This document shows positions 25,103 through 33,567 of a stretch of 64,000 nucleotides of DNA, in pieces. This stretch comes from Desulfobacteraceae bacterium (GTDB lineage: Bacteria > Desulfobacterota > Desulfobacteria > Desulfobacterales > Desulfobacteraceae), in the NCBI GenBank assembly GCA_024226935.1, contig JAAELK010000214.1, positions 48,977-112,976 on the forward strand, read 5' to 3'. Position 1 is the stretch's first letter. Every line of letters begins with the position of its first letter. The notes beneath the pieces are model-generated. The model saw nothing but the letters and a program-made list of their open reading frames with translations. It made no database searches and was not told where the DNA came from. The position numbers and the translations under genes were made by a program.

Positions 25103-26290
25103 GTGTCTCTAAAAGAGTTTGCCATTGTAGACACCACATTAAGGGAAGGAGAACAATTTTATAAAACCAATTTTTCATCCCAGGATAAAATTGAAATCGC
25201 CAGGCAATTGTCCGATTTTGGGACCGAATATATTGAACTGACCTCTCCCTTTGCTTCGCCGGGGTCAAGAACAGACTGTGAAACAATCGCCAAAATGGGT
25301 TTAAAATCAAAAATCATAACCCACATTCGATGCACAAAAGAGGATGCCATTCTTGCAATTGACACAGGAGTTTCCGGAATCAATTTTTTTGCCCCCTCAT
25401 CCAAACACCATGGCAAAACCAATGCCGGAAAACAAGATTCCCAGATTTTGGAAGAGATCATAAATGTCCTGCGGTTTACCAGGGAACAAGCCCCTGGAAT
25501 AAAAATTCGGTTTTCCCTTGAAGACACCTTCAGGGCACCAGTGGACAAGTTGAGCAAGATCTATATGGCAATTGGGAAATCAGGTCTGGTGGATCGACTG
25601 GGGATTACCGATACCGTCGGCATTGCACTTCCCCATGATATTGAAAAAGTTGTCACCCTCCTTAAGTCCCTGGGTCAAAAAGAGATTGAATTTCATGGAC
25701 ATAACGATACGCAAAGCGCTGTAATCAATAGTTACGCCGCCCTGAAAGCAGGAGCAACCCATATTGACACCTCGGTTTTGGGTATTGGCGAAAGAAACGG
25801 GATCACATCCCTGGCTGGATTTATTGCCAGAATGTACAGCCTTGAAGCCGATCTAATCAAAGCAAAATATAATCTGGACCAATTCAAAAAACTCCATACA
25901 ACCGTTGCCAGGATTGTCGGCATCGATATTCCCTTCAATCACCCCATTGTCGGTGAATCCGCATTCATTCACAAAGCCGGAATTCACACAAACGCAGTCA
26001 TCCTCAATCCCAAGTCCTATGAAATTATAGATCCGGCTGATTTTGATGAGTTACGAACCATATTGATCGCCCACAAACTTACGGGCTGGAACGCAATCAA
26101 AAACCGGGCCGAAAAATTCAAACTGACTTTTGAAGATAATGAGATAAAAGAGATCGCCCTGAAAATAAAAAAAATGGCCGACGAAGAAAACATAACTCTT
26201 AAAAGTGTGGATAAAATCCTGATAGCAAATTATGAAAAAAAACAAGACCGGCAAATGAAAGCACAAAATTCCCCGAAAAAAAAATATTAA
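25103..26290 (+). CDS. Homocitrate synthase-type enzyme (DRE-TIM metallolyase, HMGL-like)
   Basis: 395 residues. It resembles the Thermus homocitrate synthase over its whole length: DTTLREGEQ (10-18), THIRC, RFSLEDTFR, EFHGHND (196-202, metal His198 and His200), IGERNGIT, and a C-terminal GESAFIHKAGIH block. It lacks the long regulatory domain of 2-isopropylmalate synthase. The expected reaction is acetyl-CoA plus 2-oxoglutarate to homocitrate, used for the nitrogenase cofactor or the aminoadipate lysine route. A Re-citrate synthase, which belongs to the same superfamily and occurs in anaerobes, cannot be excluded by eye. The start is GTG 25103 with GGGAGG 6 nt upstream. It follows the fusion gene by 41 nt, and its stop abuts the stop of the convergent STAS gene. 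No nif or lysine genes are nearby. Confidence 0.85.
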   Translation: MSLKEFAIVDTTLREGEQFYKTNFSSQDKIEIARQLSDFGTEYIELTSPFASPGSRTDCETIAKMGLKSKIITHIRCTKEDAILAIDTGVSGINFFAPSSKHHGKTNAGKQDSQILEEIINVLRFTREQAPGIKIRFSLEDTFRAPVDKLSKIYMAIGKSGLVDRLGITDTVGIALPHDIEKVVTLLKSLGQKEIEFHGHNDTQSAVINSYAALKAGATHIDTSVLGIGERNGITSLAGFIARMYSLEADLIKAKYNLDQFKKLHTTVARIVGIDIPFNHPIVGESAFIHKAGIHTNAVILNPKSYEIIDPADFDELRTILIAHKLTGWNAIKNRAEKFKLTFEDNEIKEIALKIKKMADEENITLKSVDKILIANYEKKQDRQMKAQNSPKKKY

Positions 26291-26635
26291 TCAGTCTTCA
26301 TTAATATTAGCTTTAGCGGTTTCAATATCTTCATAAACACTTATGACCGAGTTGAATCCCGACATTTCAATAATTTGAAGAACATTCTCGCTGGCACTGC
26401 AAAGAGCAAAATGTCCGGAAGCATACATCTGTTTTTTAACTAAAATTAATACTCTAAGGCCGGCACTGCTTATATAAACTGTATTTTCAAGATCAAGTAT
26501 TATATTGACAGCTCCCTGATCCAAAAGATTGAGCAGGGCATCTTCAAGATCATCTGCGGTGGTAGCATCTATTCTCCCTGCAATCTGAACAACCGAACAA
26601 TCATCATTTTCTTCAATATTTATCTCAATATCCAT
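26291..26635 (-). CDS. STAS-domain anti-sigma factor antagonist
   Basis: 114 residues, a complete STAS domain of the SpoIIAA/RsbV type. The phosphorylation segment is intact (VYISSAGLRVL), with the serine just before AGLR as the likely regulated residue. ATG 26635 is chosen over TTG 26641 because AAGGAG lies 8 nt from the ATG and only 2 nt from the TTG. It lies 54 nt (61 nt from the ATG) after the last T6SS accessory gene on the same strand and may be the end of that operon. By family knowledge it binds an anti-sigma kinase or another partner when dephosphorylated. The SpoIIE phosphatase at 18631 is a natural counterpart. No HATPase anti-sigma kinase is in the window. Confidence 0.9.
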   Translation of the reverse strand: MDIEINIEENDDCSVVQIAGRIDATTADDLEDALLNLLDQGAVNIILDLENTVYISSAGLRVLILVKKQMYASGHFALCSASENVLQIIEMSGFNSVISVYEDIETAKANINED

Positions 26636-26695
26636 GGCCAAATCTCCTTTACCAATCTTACAAATAAAAATTTAAACAGCCGATAATCTTACCTC

Positions 26696-28150
26696 CTACC
26701 ATACAAAAGAGAACTCAATTTTTCCAGTCACGACAATGACAGATTCCGGCGGGATAAATGATATCATAAACACCTGTTGTCCGTTTCCACCACTGGGTTC
26801 TTTGATCACATCAATAGCCTTTGGCGATGCGTGGCCCGTTTGGGTAAACACCTCCATCAAAACCGACTTGATCTCATTTTCCGGTATTGAGTTTGAACTG
26901 CTCTTTTCTTTTGCATGGATAAGAGATTCTATGATGCGATTAAAAAACAATTGAAATTTAATGGACCCACAGGCCAGGGATGTCTGTTTAGGTATAAAAA
27001 CAAAATCTTTCTTTATGGCACCCACAACTGGGGTTATTCCAACCTCGATAAACTGCATTATCCTTTCCTCGGAAAGCAGCACCTGGGTGGAGGATGTACG
27101 CCTTTGATCATTGCTGTACATGGGAAGATCATCAATCTTATATTTCATGTACTGGGTAAATCCACCAGGCCACCCCGTTTTTTGAACCGCTTTTGCACAA
27201 AGAGTTCCCAGAGCCCAGACAGGAGATGCCAAAAGCGGATGATCCTCATATTCATTGGCTGGTCTCAAGGTAAAGTAATTGCAGTTAGCGATGATCCAGT
27301 CGGCACCAGGCAATTTTTTTATTTTTCGAAACTTCACATAGGAAATATCATTCAAATGATTATTTATATAGGAGATTTTACCCAATTTATCCCAATCCTC
27401 TATCCTGAAAAAATCCGGTTTCAGACAGATGCTGACCGGAACCATGATCCTATCGGCAAACTCTGCAATTTTCCCAAGCAATTTGATGGACGCCGGGGTA
27501 TTATCAAACCCAAGGTCAACCAGAATAAGATTGGGTATTTTGTCATAGGGCAATAATTCTATCTGGCTTAAAACCAATTCAAGACTGTTATGGGACACCG
27601 ACGAAATACTCATACTAATTTGTTCAGCCCCCTTTATCCTGGCCTGCTTCACCAGAGTTTGCAAACCCCTCCATGCAGATTCTGTTTGTTTAAATACCGG
27701 ATTTGAAAAAACCCGGGTCATGATATCCAGACTGTCTGTACCAGATTTTTCCTCTCCTAAAATCTCTTTGGAAGAAGAATCAGACACTGCAACAATTGAA
27801 AGGATATCATCAATTTCAGAGCTCTTTTTTTCAAAGCTTTTATTGACACCCGTGGTATGACTTTTATCTGGAACTGGTGTTGACTTTGCCGGAACAGATT
27901 TTAAAAAAGAATTGTTTTTCATAATCACATCAGATTTAAAATCTTTGATCCGATCAAACTTCAAGGTCAGTGCCCCATCGGGACATAAGGTTGTCGGCAA
28001 AGGCAGGTAAAGAACCGGGGAAATTTGCGTGATGGCCTGATCAATCGAATAAAGATCCACCGGTACAAAATTAGCTTTGAATTTTTCATCGGGCACAGGG
28101 GCGAAGGGCCCGAGAGCCAATATCTTATATCCGGGAATCAAAAAAGCCAT
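26696..28150 (-). CDS. Fused TssB-TssC-like sheath paralogue of the T6SS
   Basis: 484 residues. Residues 5-85 read like TssB: YKILALGPFAP matches LKVLVMGDFT, and KFDRIKDFKSDVI matches DFNSLKDFNPDAI. A Ser/Lys-rich linker (86-140) follows. Residues 145-484 read like TssC with deletions: NPVFKQTESAWRGLQTLV matches NQDFQKLESAWRSFKYLV, and KIDDLPMYSND...STQVLLSEER matches VEDLPVYQYDA...PTEVMLSERR. The C-terminus VTGKIEFSF matches the last TssC strand. The true tssB and tssC are separate at 45274-45759 and 43777-45261. The fusion lacks the N-terminal TssC helices before ILHN and is shorter in the mid domain. It sits in the VgrG/PAAR accessory cassette, 1 nt after the DUF3467-like gene. It may cap, nucleate or terminate the sheath, or form part of a modified baseplate. 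The function is unproven. Confidence 0.8.
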   Translation of the reverse strand: MAFLIPGYKILALGPFAPVPDEKFKANFVPVDLYSIDQAITQISPVLYLPLPTTLCPDGALTLKFDRIKDFKSDVIMKNNSFLKSVPAKSTPVPDKSHTTGVNKSFEKKSSEIDDILSIVAVSDSSSKEILGEEKSGTDSLDIMTRVFSNPVFKQTESAWRGLQTLVKQARIKGAEQISMSISSVSHNSLELVLSQIELLPYDKIPNLILVDLGFDNTPASIKLLGKIAEFADRIMVPVSICLKPDFFRIEDWDKLGKISYINNHLNDISYVKFRKIKKLPGADWIIANCNYFTLRPANEYEDHPLLASPVWALGTLCAKAVQKTGWPGGFTQYMKYKIDDLPMYSNDQRRTSSTQVLLSEERIMQFIEVGITPVVGAIKKDFVFIPKQTSLACGSIKFQLFFNRIIESLIHAKEKSSSNSIPENEIKSVLMEVFTQTGHASPKAIDVIKEPSGGNGQQVFMISFIPPESVIVVTGKIEFSFVW

Positions 28151-28151
28151 T

Positions 28152-28448
28152 TTATTCTCCCTTTGAATTTTGAAGACCGTGCTGCAATGCTGCCTGTGCC
28201 CCCTGCAAAGCCTGCTGAAGCGTCTGCATCAACAAATAAGCATTCCCCACTGAGACGACAATACGATTGGAAATGCCGGCATGTTCAGGCATGGATCGAT
28301 GATGATTGCCAAACTCTATCACAACATCCCCGGTTCCGGCGTAAATATTAAAAATATCGCGATATACATATTCAAGATCAGGGGGGACATGGTATTTGAT
28401 ATCGGATAAACTATTACGTTCTTTTCCTTCTTGATTATCTTCGGCCAT
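28152..28448 (-). CDS. DUF3467-like small protein of the T6SS cassette
   Basis: 98 residues from ATG 28448, which has GGAG 8 nt upstream; TTG 28454 is too close to it. The core VVIEFGNHHRS...SNRIVVSVGNAYLLMQTLQQAL follows the DUF3467 pattern: a beta strand ending in DFG/EFG, then R-[IV]-V-S-P-x-H-A and a helix. The family is widespread and uncharacterised, and is seen beside varied ATPase and secretion genes. It is placed between the PAAR-like gene (33 nt away) and the fused sheath gene (3 nt away), so translational coupling is likely. A chaperone or adaptor role in the cassette is only a guess. Confidence 0.65.
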   Translation of the reverse strand: MAEDNQEGKERNSLSDIKYHVPPDLEYVYRDIFNIYAGTGDVVIEFGNHHRSMPEHAGISNRIVVSVGNAYLLMQTLQQALQGAQAALQHGLQNSKGE

Positions 28449-28487
28449 TGTCAATTCTCCATAATAGTTACTGTATTTAAGAGTTAG

Positions 28488-28892
28488 TCAAGTCAGGTAC
28501 AATACCTTAAATTGCCCTGGAGACAGAGTCTGTCCAGTGGTATTGATTAAGTTTTGCATGGTCATATCCAACCATCTTGTGGCGGGCATCCCCCCGGAAA
28601 TAACTTTCATACTGCATGTAATATTTCGAGCAGGTCCTATTATAATCTGGGAAGCAACACCACCCAAAGCGCCGAGATAATCACCCATACTGGTCGCAAC
28701 AGTTGTCCCTACATGATGGGCCTGCATGAACAAAATTAAATATTTCATATTGGCCGTCGGTGGAATAGCCATAGTCTTCATGGCAATATTTGGCAACGGC
28801 AAGACTATTATTGCCGGAGGAACCGGCACTTTACACACATCAAGAAAAGTTATATCCATACCCGTCGGCATAGAATTATTTGCAAACACCAT
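28488..28892 (-). CDS. PAAR-like (DUF4150) T6SS spike tip protein without toxin extension
   Basis: 134 residues. The pattern DVCKVPVPPAIIVLPLPNIA, then MGDYLGALGGVASQIIIGPARN, matches the DUF4150/Tox-PAAR-like domain, which caps VgrG like classical PAAR proteins. The domain takes up the whole protein, so unlike many DUF4150 proteins there is no C-terminal toxin. It sits between DUF3540 (21 nt) and DUF3467 genes. By family knowledge DUF4150 effectors work with a DUF2169 adaptor, as in Agrobacterium Tde2, and here the DUF2169 protein is encoded in the same cassette. Confidence 0.8.
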   Translation of the reverse strand: MVFANNSMPTGMDITFLDVCKVPVPPAIIVLPLPNIAMKTMAIPPTANMKYLILFMQAHHVGTTVATSMGDYLGALGGVASQIIIGPARNITCSMKVISGGMPATRWLDMTMQNLINTTGQTLSPGQFKVLYLT

Positions 28893-28913
28893 CGCAGACT
28901 CCTTAAATAAAAT

Positions 28914-29573
28914 TTATCCCATGAGAATTTTTTCCCCATCGATCCTTGTGGATTTTTTACTAGTCATCATGGTATATTTTGAATCCACGGCATACAGCCC
29001 GTCTGTCTGCCTGATCACTTGACCGGCCTTCACCATATCGCTATCCTCGGTGCTTCTGATATACCCTTTAAATTTATCAATCACCTGTTTGGCCATTGTA
29101 GTGATCAAATTACTGATGAAACTAACCCTTGTAAAGCTGGCAGAAAGTTCTTTACCGCTTGCCGTCATGTGGTCATAGCCGACAATGGCCTCACGGCTCT
29201 TATGTATGACTTTTTTTGAAAAACAATTTATCTGTTTTGATGCCAGGGTAACGCTATTCTGGGAATTGATACTAAGATTTCCCCTGGGAACCTGGATCCT
29301 GGTATCCGATGGAAAAGATACACTCATTTTCTGGGAATTGGGTCTTTCCATGATGCCGAGAATATAAAATATATTATTCGCATTTTGCGTACCCATTATG
29401 ATGTCATCGGGTTGGGGATCGACAATACAGGAAAACGCTTTCCGAGCCGGGATAAGCTCTCCTGCAATGTCAATTATTATCTCATCTAATGCAATTGTCA
29501 CAACCATCCCCGTCCTGATAACAGACTCTATTTCCGAATGGATTGAAATTATTTTCCCTGCTGGTTGATTCAT
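28914..29573 (-). CDS. DUF3540 family T6SS-associated protein
   Basis: 219 residues from ATG 29573 (a GGGGG run lies 5 nt upstream; an alternative ATG at 29585 has no site). An N-terminal beta-rich segment has alternating hydrophobics (TIALDEIIIDIAGELIPARKAFSCIVDPQPDDIIM), then VPRGNLSINSQNSVTLASKQI, a parallel beta-helix-like stretch. A helical C-terminal part holds DGLYAVDSKYTMMTSKKSTRIDGEKI, similar to the end of gp5/VgrG needle segments. The family accompanies DUF2169, pentapeptide and DUF4150 genes in T6SS loci. A role as a spike accessory or chaperone is inferred. Confidence 0.75.
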   Translation of the reverse strand: MNQPAGKIISIHSEIESVIRTGMVVTIALDEIIIDIAGELIPARKAFSCIVDPQPDDIIMGTQNANNIFYILGIMERPNSQKMSVSFPSDTRIQVPRGNLSINSQNSVTLASKQINCFSKKVIHKSREAIVGYDHMTASGKELSASFTRVSFISNLITTMAKQVIDKFKGYIRSTEDSDMVKAGQVIRQTDGLYAVDSKYTMMTSKKSTRIDGEKILMG

Positions 29574-30628
29574 CGTTGCCCCCATTGTTCTGATTTTAAT
29601 CTTGTCATATCGGTTCCCCTGGCCAAAGATCTGTTAGAATTTTTCCATTGGGTATTTTCATCTGCAACTTCATGCAGATTTGCCATAAAAAGGTTAGCAT
29701 GGGAAAAATCCGAATTCTTTATTTGTGCATGGGAAAGATCCGCATAGGTCAGATCGGTGCCTTTAAATACGGTATTTTCTGCGGCCACCCCCTCCATCTG
29801 GGCCTGGTATAAATTTGCCGAGGAAAAATCACTATGGTTAAGTATGGCAAATTGCATACTGGCCATTTTCATATCGGCATTGATGAAACTGGCTCCCGAA
29901 AGCTTAGCTTCATAAAAATTTGCCACCTCCAGATAGGCATCATCAAATTTGGAATTTTCCAGATCGGCTTGCACGAATCCCCCTTGTTTTAATTTACTTC
30001 CTGAAAAATCACACCCGCTTAAACTACTATTATGAAACTGCACCTGGGTTAAATCCATGTGCGCAAAATCTGTCTGATTAAAAGTGGCACCATGGAAAAG
30101 AGATAGGCAGATACTGGCATTTTCGAACCTATTATTTTCAAACTCACACTGATAAAAGGTAGTTTTATAAAGATTTGCGCCAAAAAAATCCACGTTTTGC
30201 ATTTTACAGGAATTAAAAACGGCCGTCTCAAGATTGGAGCCCGCAAAAACCGCACCATCCAGGTTAGTATCTGAAAAAACACACATCCCAGTAAGTGTGG
30301 AATCTGAAAAATTTACCCCGCCCATCTCAGACTTTATAATCTTAAAAAATTGCGTTTTTACTCCATTAAAATTTGCTTTTTCAAGATTGCATTTAATCAA
30401 ATTTGCATTATCAATATCTGCATGACAAAATATAGTGTTTTTCAGGGAACAATTATTAAAAACAATTTCTCTGAGATTGGCCGATGAAAAATTACAATTA
30501 TCAAAACAGACTCCTTGAAAAATTCCTCCTGAAAGATCATCCCCCTGAAAATCTATACCAGAAAAATCTTCTCCCTGGAAAAATTCCCCGGACTTGACCA
30601 ATTGTGAAATCTCCTTGGCTCTCATCAT
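29570..30628 (-). CDS. Pentapeptide-repeat protein (T6SS cassette, second copy)
   Basis: 352 residues, almost entirely pentapeptide repeats of the A(D/N)LXX type (for example FSSANLREIVF, LDGAVFAGSNL, FSHANLFMANL). The predicted fold is a right-handed quadrilateral beta helix of about 60 repeats. ATG 30628 is preferred (GGAG 6 nt upstream) over TTG 30640, and it overlaps the stop of the DUF2169 gene as ATGA, so translation is coupled. There is no signal peptide. The repeats resemble the C-terminal half of its neighbour, so one likely arose from the other. Fluoroquinolone-resistance Qnr-like proteins share the fold, but this context points to a T6SS scaffold. Confidence 0.85.
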   Translation of the reverse strand: MMRAKEISQLVKSGEFFQGEDFSGIDFQGDDLSGGIFQGVCFDNCNFSSANLREIVFNNCSLKNTIFCHADIDNANLIKCNLEKANFNGVKTQFFKIIKSEMGGVNFSDSTLTGMCVFSDTNLDGAVFAGSNLETAVFNSCKMQNVDFFGANLYKTTFYQCEFENNRFENASICLSLFHGATFNQTDFAHMDLTQVQFHNSSLSGCDFSGSKLKQGGFVQADLENSKFDDAYLEVANFYEAKLSGASFINADMKMASMQFAILNHSDFSSANLYQAQMEGVAAENTVFKGTDLTYADLSHAQIKNSDFSHANLFMANLHEVADENTQWKNSNRSLARGTDMTRLKSEQWGQR

Positions 30629-33567
30629 TCTGGTCTCCAATTTTCAATCAATGTTGTATCCAGATTACTGTCTTGAAAATCGGTATGGGTGATGGTGGAT
30701 CTCAAAAAATCCACTGCATGCAAATTAGCACCCACAAACGATGCACCCACCAAATTTGCCTTTGCAAGGGACCCTTGATCAAGATTTATCATATCCAATT
30801 TTGCCCGGATAAGCTTTGTTTTTCTAAATTGCGCATTTTTAGCCTGGGCATGGGATAAGTTCGCACCCGAAAGATCAGCACCGCCCCAAAAGGCATTTTC
30901 CATATTTGTATGGGTCAAATCCGATTTTTGCATATCTATATTCTGAAAATTTGCCTGTTTCAAGCAGGCACCCCGAAACCTGAGCCCCTCCATTACCAGA
31001 GTTTCCGACTCGGTTACAACAAAGCAGGCATTTGAAAGATCCGAATTTTCAAAACTCAACTTTGTTAATTGGGTATCCACAAAGACACAATTGGGCATAA
31101 CAGCCCGGGAAAAATCGCAATCTTTTATACTGCACTTCATGAAGGCTGATGTACCCATATCAGCTTCTATAAATTTTGCCCCCAAAATTTTTGTTTCCAA
31201 AAAAATCACCATGGGCATATGAGCCTTAGTAAAATCGGCACCATCAATCACTATTTTGAGGGATTCTATCCCCTCAAGATCGGCTTGTTCAAAACAAGCC
31301 CGGGTAAAATCCCCATTGGAAAGCTTTGCCGATTTCAAATTTGCTCGGGTGAAGTTTGCCCCCAGAGCGTGAACAGCCCCCACATTTGCATCCTCAAAAT
31401 TTGCTCCTGTAAAATCTGCCTCTTCAAAGTCTGCCCGGGCCAGGATCGCTCCGGAAAAATTTACATTTTTGAGGCTTGCACCCTTGAACTTGACCTGTTC
31501 CAGAAAAGCCCCGGAAAGATCTATACCATCCAGATTGGCCCCGGAAAGATCTATACAGGCCCAATCCCCCCCTGCAACCTCTTCCCCCGCCAAAACAGCT
31601 CCAAGAAAACGTTTTTTAACATCTTCCAGCGAACCCTTATGGGGCGAAAGTCCTTCCTCCATAAAATGAGCCCCCATGATATACCCCTTTTTAAAATCGG
31701 TCTGTGCATTTTTGAGCCCTTCTTCAATCTGAACCTTAGCGGTTTCAACGGCCTTTTGAACCTGTTCTTCCAAATTTTTTGTATTTTCATCTTCAATCCC
31801 CATGGCCTTGATCGATTGAATATGCTGAATTGCTTCTACCATACGGGGATCAATCTGTTCTGCCTGGGCCTTGATCTCTTCCACAGGAATACGTGGCAAT
31901 GGGCCTTTTGATACCCCATCCAGATCAATATCATCCATTATGCCAAGACTCTCGTTAATTCTGGCTTTTGTAATTTCCAAAGATTTAAGTTCTTCTGCGC
32001 TGTCGGCATCTGCACTATTTTTGATCTGTTCCATCTGCCGATCAATATTTTCAAGCTGTTTTCCTGTTTGTTCTTTTGCCTTTTCCAACTCTTTTTTTGC
32101 AAGACCCTTTGCAGTTTGCTCTTTTTTCCCTGAAAATTCACCCACGGCAGCCATTATCTCATCGAAACTATCAAAGGAAAAATTTTCAAAATCCAATTTT
32201 TTAGGATCACCTGCAGTAATACCCGGCATTATGGACTCAAGCTTGTTATTCAATTTTTCCAGATCTGGATCCAACCCGGCCTCTGATTTTTGACTCATCA
32301 ACTCCCGGATATCAATTTGTCCCTTTTCACCTGGCAGGTGGGCTTTTGCTTCATCTGGAATATCAATATTTTTCGTGATCTCTTCTGTCTGCTGGATGGC
32401 CTCCTCAATTTTTTCATCCGCTATCTTCTGCATGGATTCAGCCTTTACTTCTATATTCTTTACCAGGGCACTTTCATTATCTATGGAAAGTGCCGCATCT
32501 ATCAAAAGGACCATGGCAGATTTATGCCCCCCGGGAATCAGATCAGGAGTGTTTAAATTTTTCAACATATCATCATCGGAATTTTTCCTTTTTTCAAAGG
32601 CTTTTTTATAATACCCAAGAGATCTGGACGGTTGTGATTTGTCTTCGTAGGCACACAACACATCAATAATGAATTGGGCCTCATCATCGGCCACTTCCAT
32701 GACACCTCGGAAAATCATAAGCCCAAGCACTTTTTCAGGAAAAAACCAGATGGTATCAAGATTCAAGGAAAGTTCCCTGAAAATATCCCGACCCTCTTCT
32801 TGCTGATTAATAAAACACCTGGTCGCAAATCCCGGCAGATTCCCGCTTATCACAGGGATTTGCGGATGCATATTATACAATAAAAATTGTTCATTCCCCC
32901 TGTAAAAATCATCTATCCACTGATCCGGAGGGGCACACAAAAAAAATTTCCAGTCATGATCCCCGGGATATCCCGGAAAATATTTTTTTATATAATCTTC
33001 ATCATAGGTTCCCTGGAATTGCGTCCGTTGGGGAAGTGTGGGATAAAGGGAAGAAAAACCGGCGGGGTCTGGATAATCTTTTTTGGATCCAACCAGATGA
33101 TCGGGAGTTTCAATACAGGGCAGCAGACCATCATTGAATCCAATCCCCTCGGGATTTCTTTCAAAATCCTGTCCTCCAAAGGCATTTGTATAATCCAGGG
33201 GCATGGTTGTTATCTTGTCAGGCTTTCCCGGCAGGCCCTGTTTCCAAGATCTTGGACCAAAAACAAACAAATTTTTCTCTTGATTACCAAGGATTACCTT
33301 TACCTCACCTCCTGTAACCTCCTTGTTATCAGGAGCAAAATAATTTCCGGAAACAAGAAATTCCCCAAAGGGTTTTGGCATTCCCATATCCGGCATGGGG
33401 TTTTCTCCCATGCACTCAAACACGTCCTTAAGATAATTTAAGTCAAGCAACTCCTCTCCCGTTTGAAGATTAACTCCAAGGGTAGCCGAAACAATGAAAT
33501 AAAATTTTCTGTTTTGTTCCAGAACCTGGCTGTTAAAACTTATCTGTAGTGGTCGTATAACATTCAT
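30625..33567 (-). CDS. DUF2169 domain protein with C-terminal pentapeptide repeats (T6SS adaptor)
   Basis: 980 residues. An N-terminal DUF2169 domain (about 1-310) has YTNAFGG, FNDGLLPCIETPDHL and DQWIDDFYRGNEQ. A helical, charged central region (about 350-640) is rich in Glu, Lys, Gln and Ile and is likely coiled coil. A pentapeptide-repeat beta helix (about 667-975) follows. DUF2169 proteins act as adaptors that load DUF4150/PAAR-type effectors onto VgrG. It is directly upstream of its second pentapeptide neighbour (ATGA overlap) and starts at the TGA of a vgrG remnant (33568-33692). The start has no strong Shine-Dalgarno site, so translation may once have depended on coupling to the lost gene. 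Confidence 0.85.
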   Translation of the reverse strand: MNVIRPLQISFNSQVLEQNRKFYFIVSATLGVNLQTGEELLDLNYLKDVFECMGENPMPDMGMPKPFGEFLVSGNYFAPDNKEVTGGEVKVILGNQEKNLFVFGPRSWKQGLPGKPDKITTMPLDYTNAFGGQDFERNPEGIGFNDGLLPCIETPDHLVGSKKDYPDPAGFSSLYPTLPQRTQFQGTYDEDYIKKYFPGYPGDHDWKFFLCAPPDQWIDDFYRGNEQFLLYNMHPQIPVISGNLPGFATRCFINQQEEGRDIFRELSLNLDTIWFFPEKVLGLMIFRGVMEVADDEAQFIIDVLCAYEDKSQPSRSLGYYKKAFEKRKNSDDDMLKNLNTPDLIPGGHKSAMVLLIDAALSIDNESALVKNIEVKAESMQKIADEKIEEAIQQTEEITKNIDIPDEAKAHLPGEKGQIDIRELMSQKSEAGLDPDLEKLNNKLESIMPGITAGDPKKLDFENFSFDSFDEIMAAVGEFSGKKEQTAKGLAKKELEKAKEQTGKQLENIDRQMEQIKNSADADSAEELKSLEITKARINESLGIMDDIDLDGVSKGPLPRIPVEEIKAQAEQIDPRMVEAIQHIQSIKAMGIEDENTKNLEEQVQKAVETAKVQIEEGLKNAQTDFKKGYIMGAHFMEEGLSPHKGSLEDVKKRFLGAVLAGEEVAGGDWACIDLSGANLDGIDLSGAFLEQVKFKGASLKNVNFSGAILARADFEEADFTGANFEDANVGAVHALGANFTRANLKSAKLSNGDFTRACFEQADLEGIESLKIVIDGADFTKAHMPMVIFLETKILGAKFIEADMGTSAFMKCSIKDCDFSRAVMPNCVFVDTQLTKLSFENSDLSNACFVVTESETLVMEGLRFRGACLKQANFQNIDMQKSDLTHTNMENAFWGGADLSGANLSHAQAKNAQFRKTKLIRAKLDMINLDQGSLAKANLVGASFVGANLHAVDFLRSTITHTDFQDSNLDTTLIENWRPE
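31508..31556. repeat. Short direct DNA repeat inside the pentapeptide region
   Basis: A 19-bp unit starting GCCCCGGAAAG occurs at 31508-31526 and 31538-31556, a 30-bp period equal to ten codons (two pentapeptides). The match is exact at DNA level, unlike the diverged repeats around it, so it points to a recent in-gene duplication or gene conversion. Confidence 0.7.

Noticed and set aside
29570..30628. Quinolone-resistance (Qnr-like) protein
   Set aside because: Only the repeat fold is shared; the gene is coupled to a DUF2169 gene inside a T6SS cluster.
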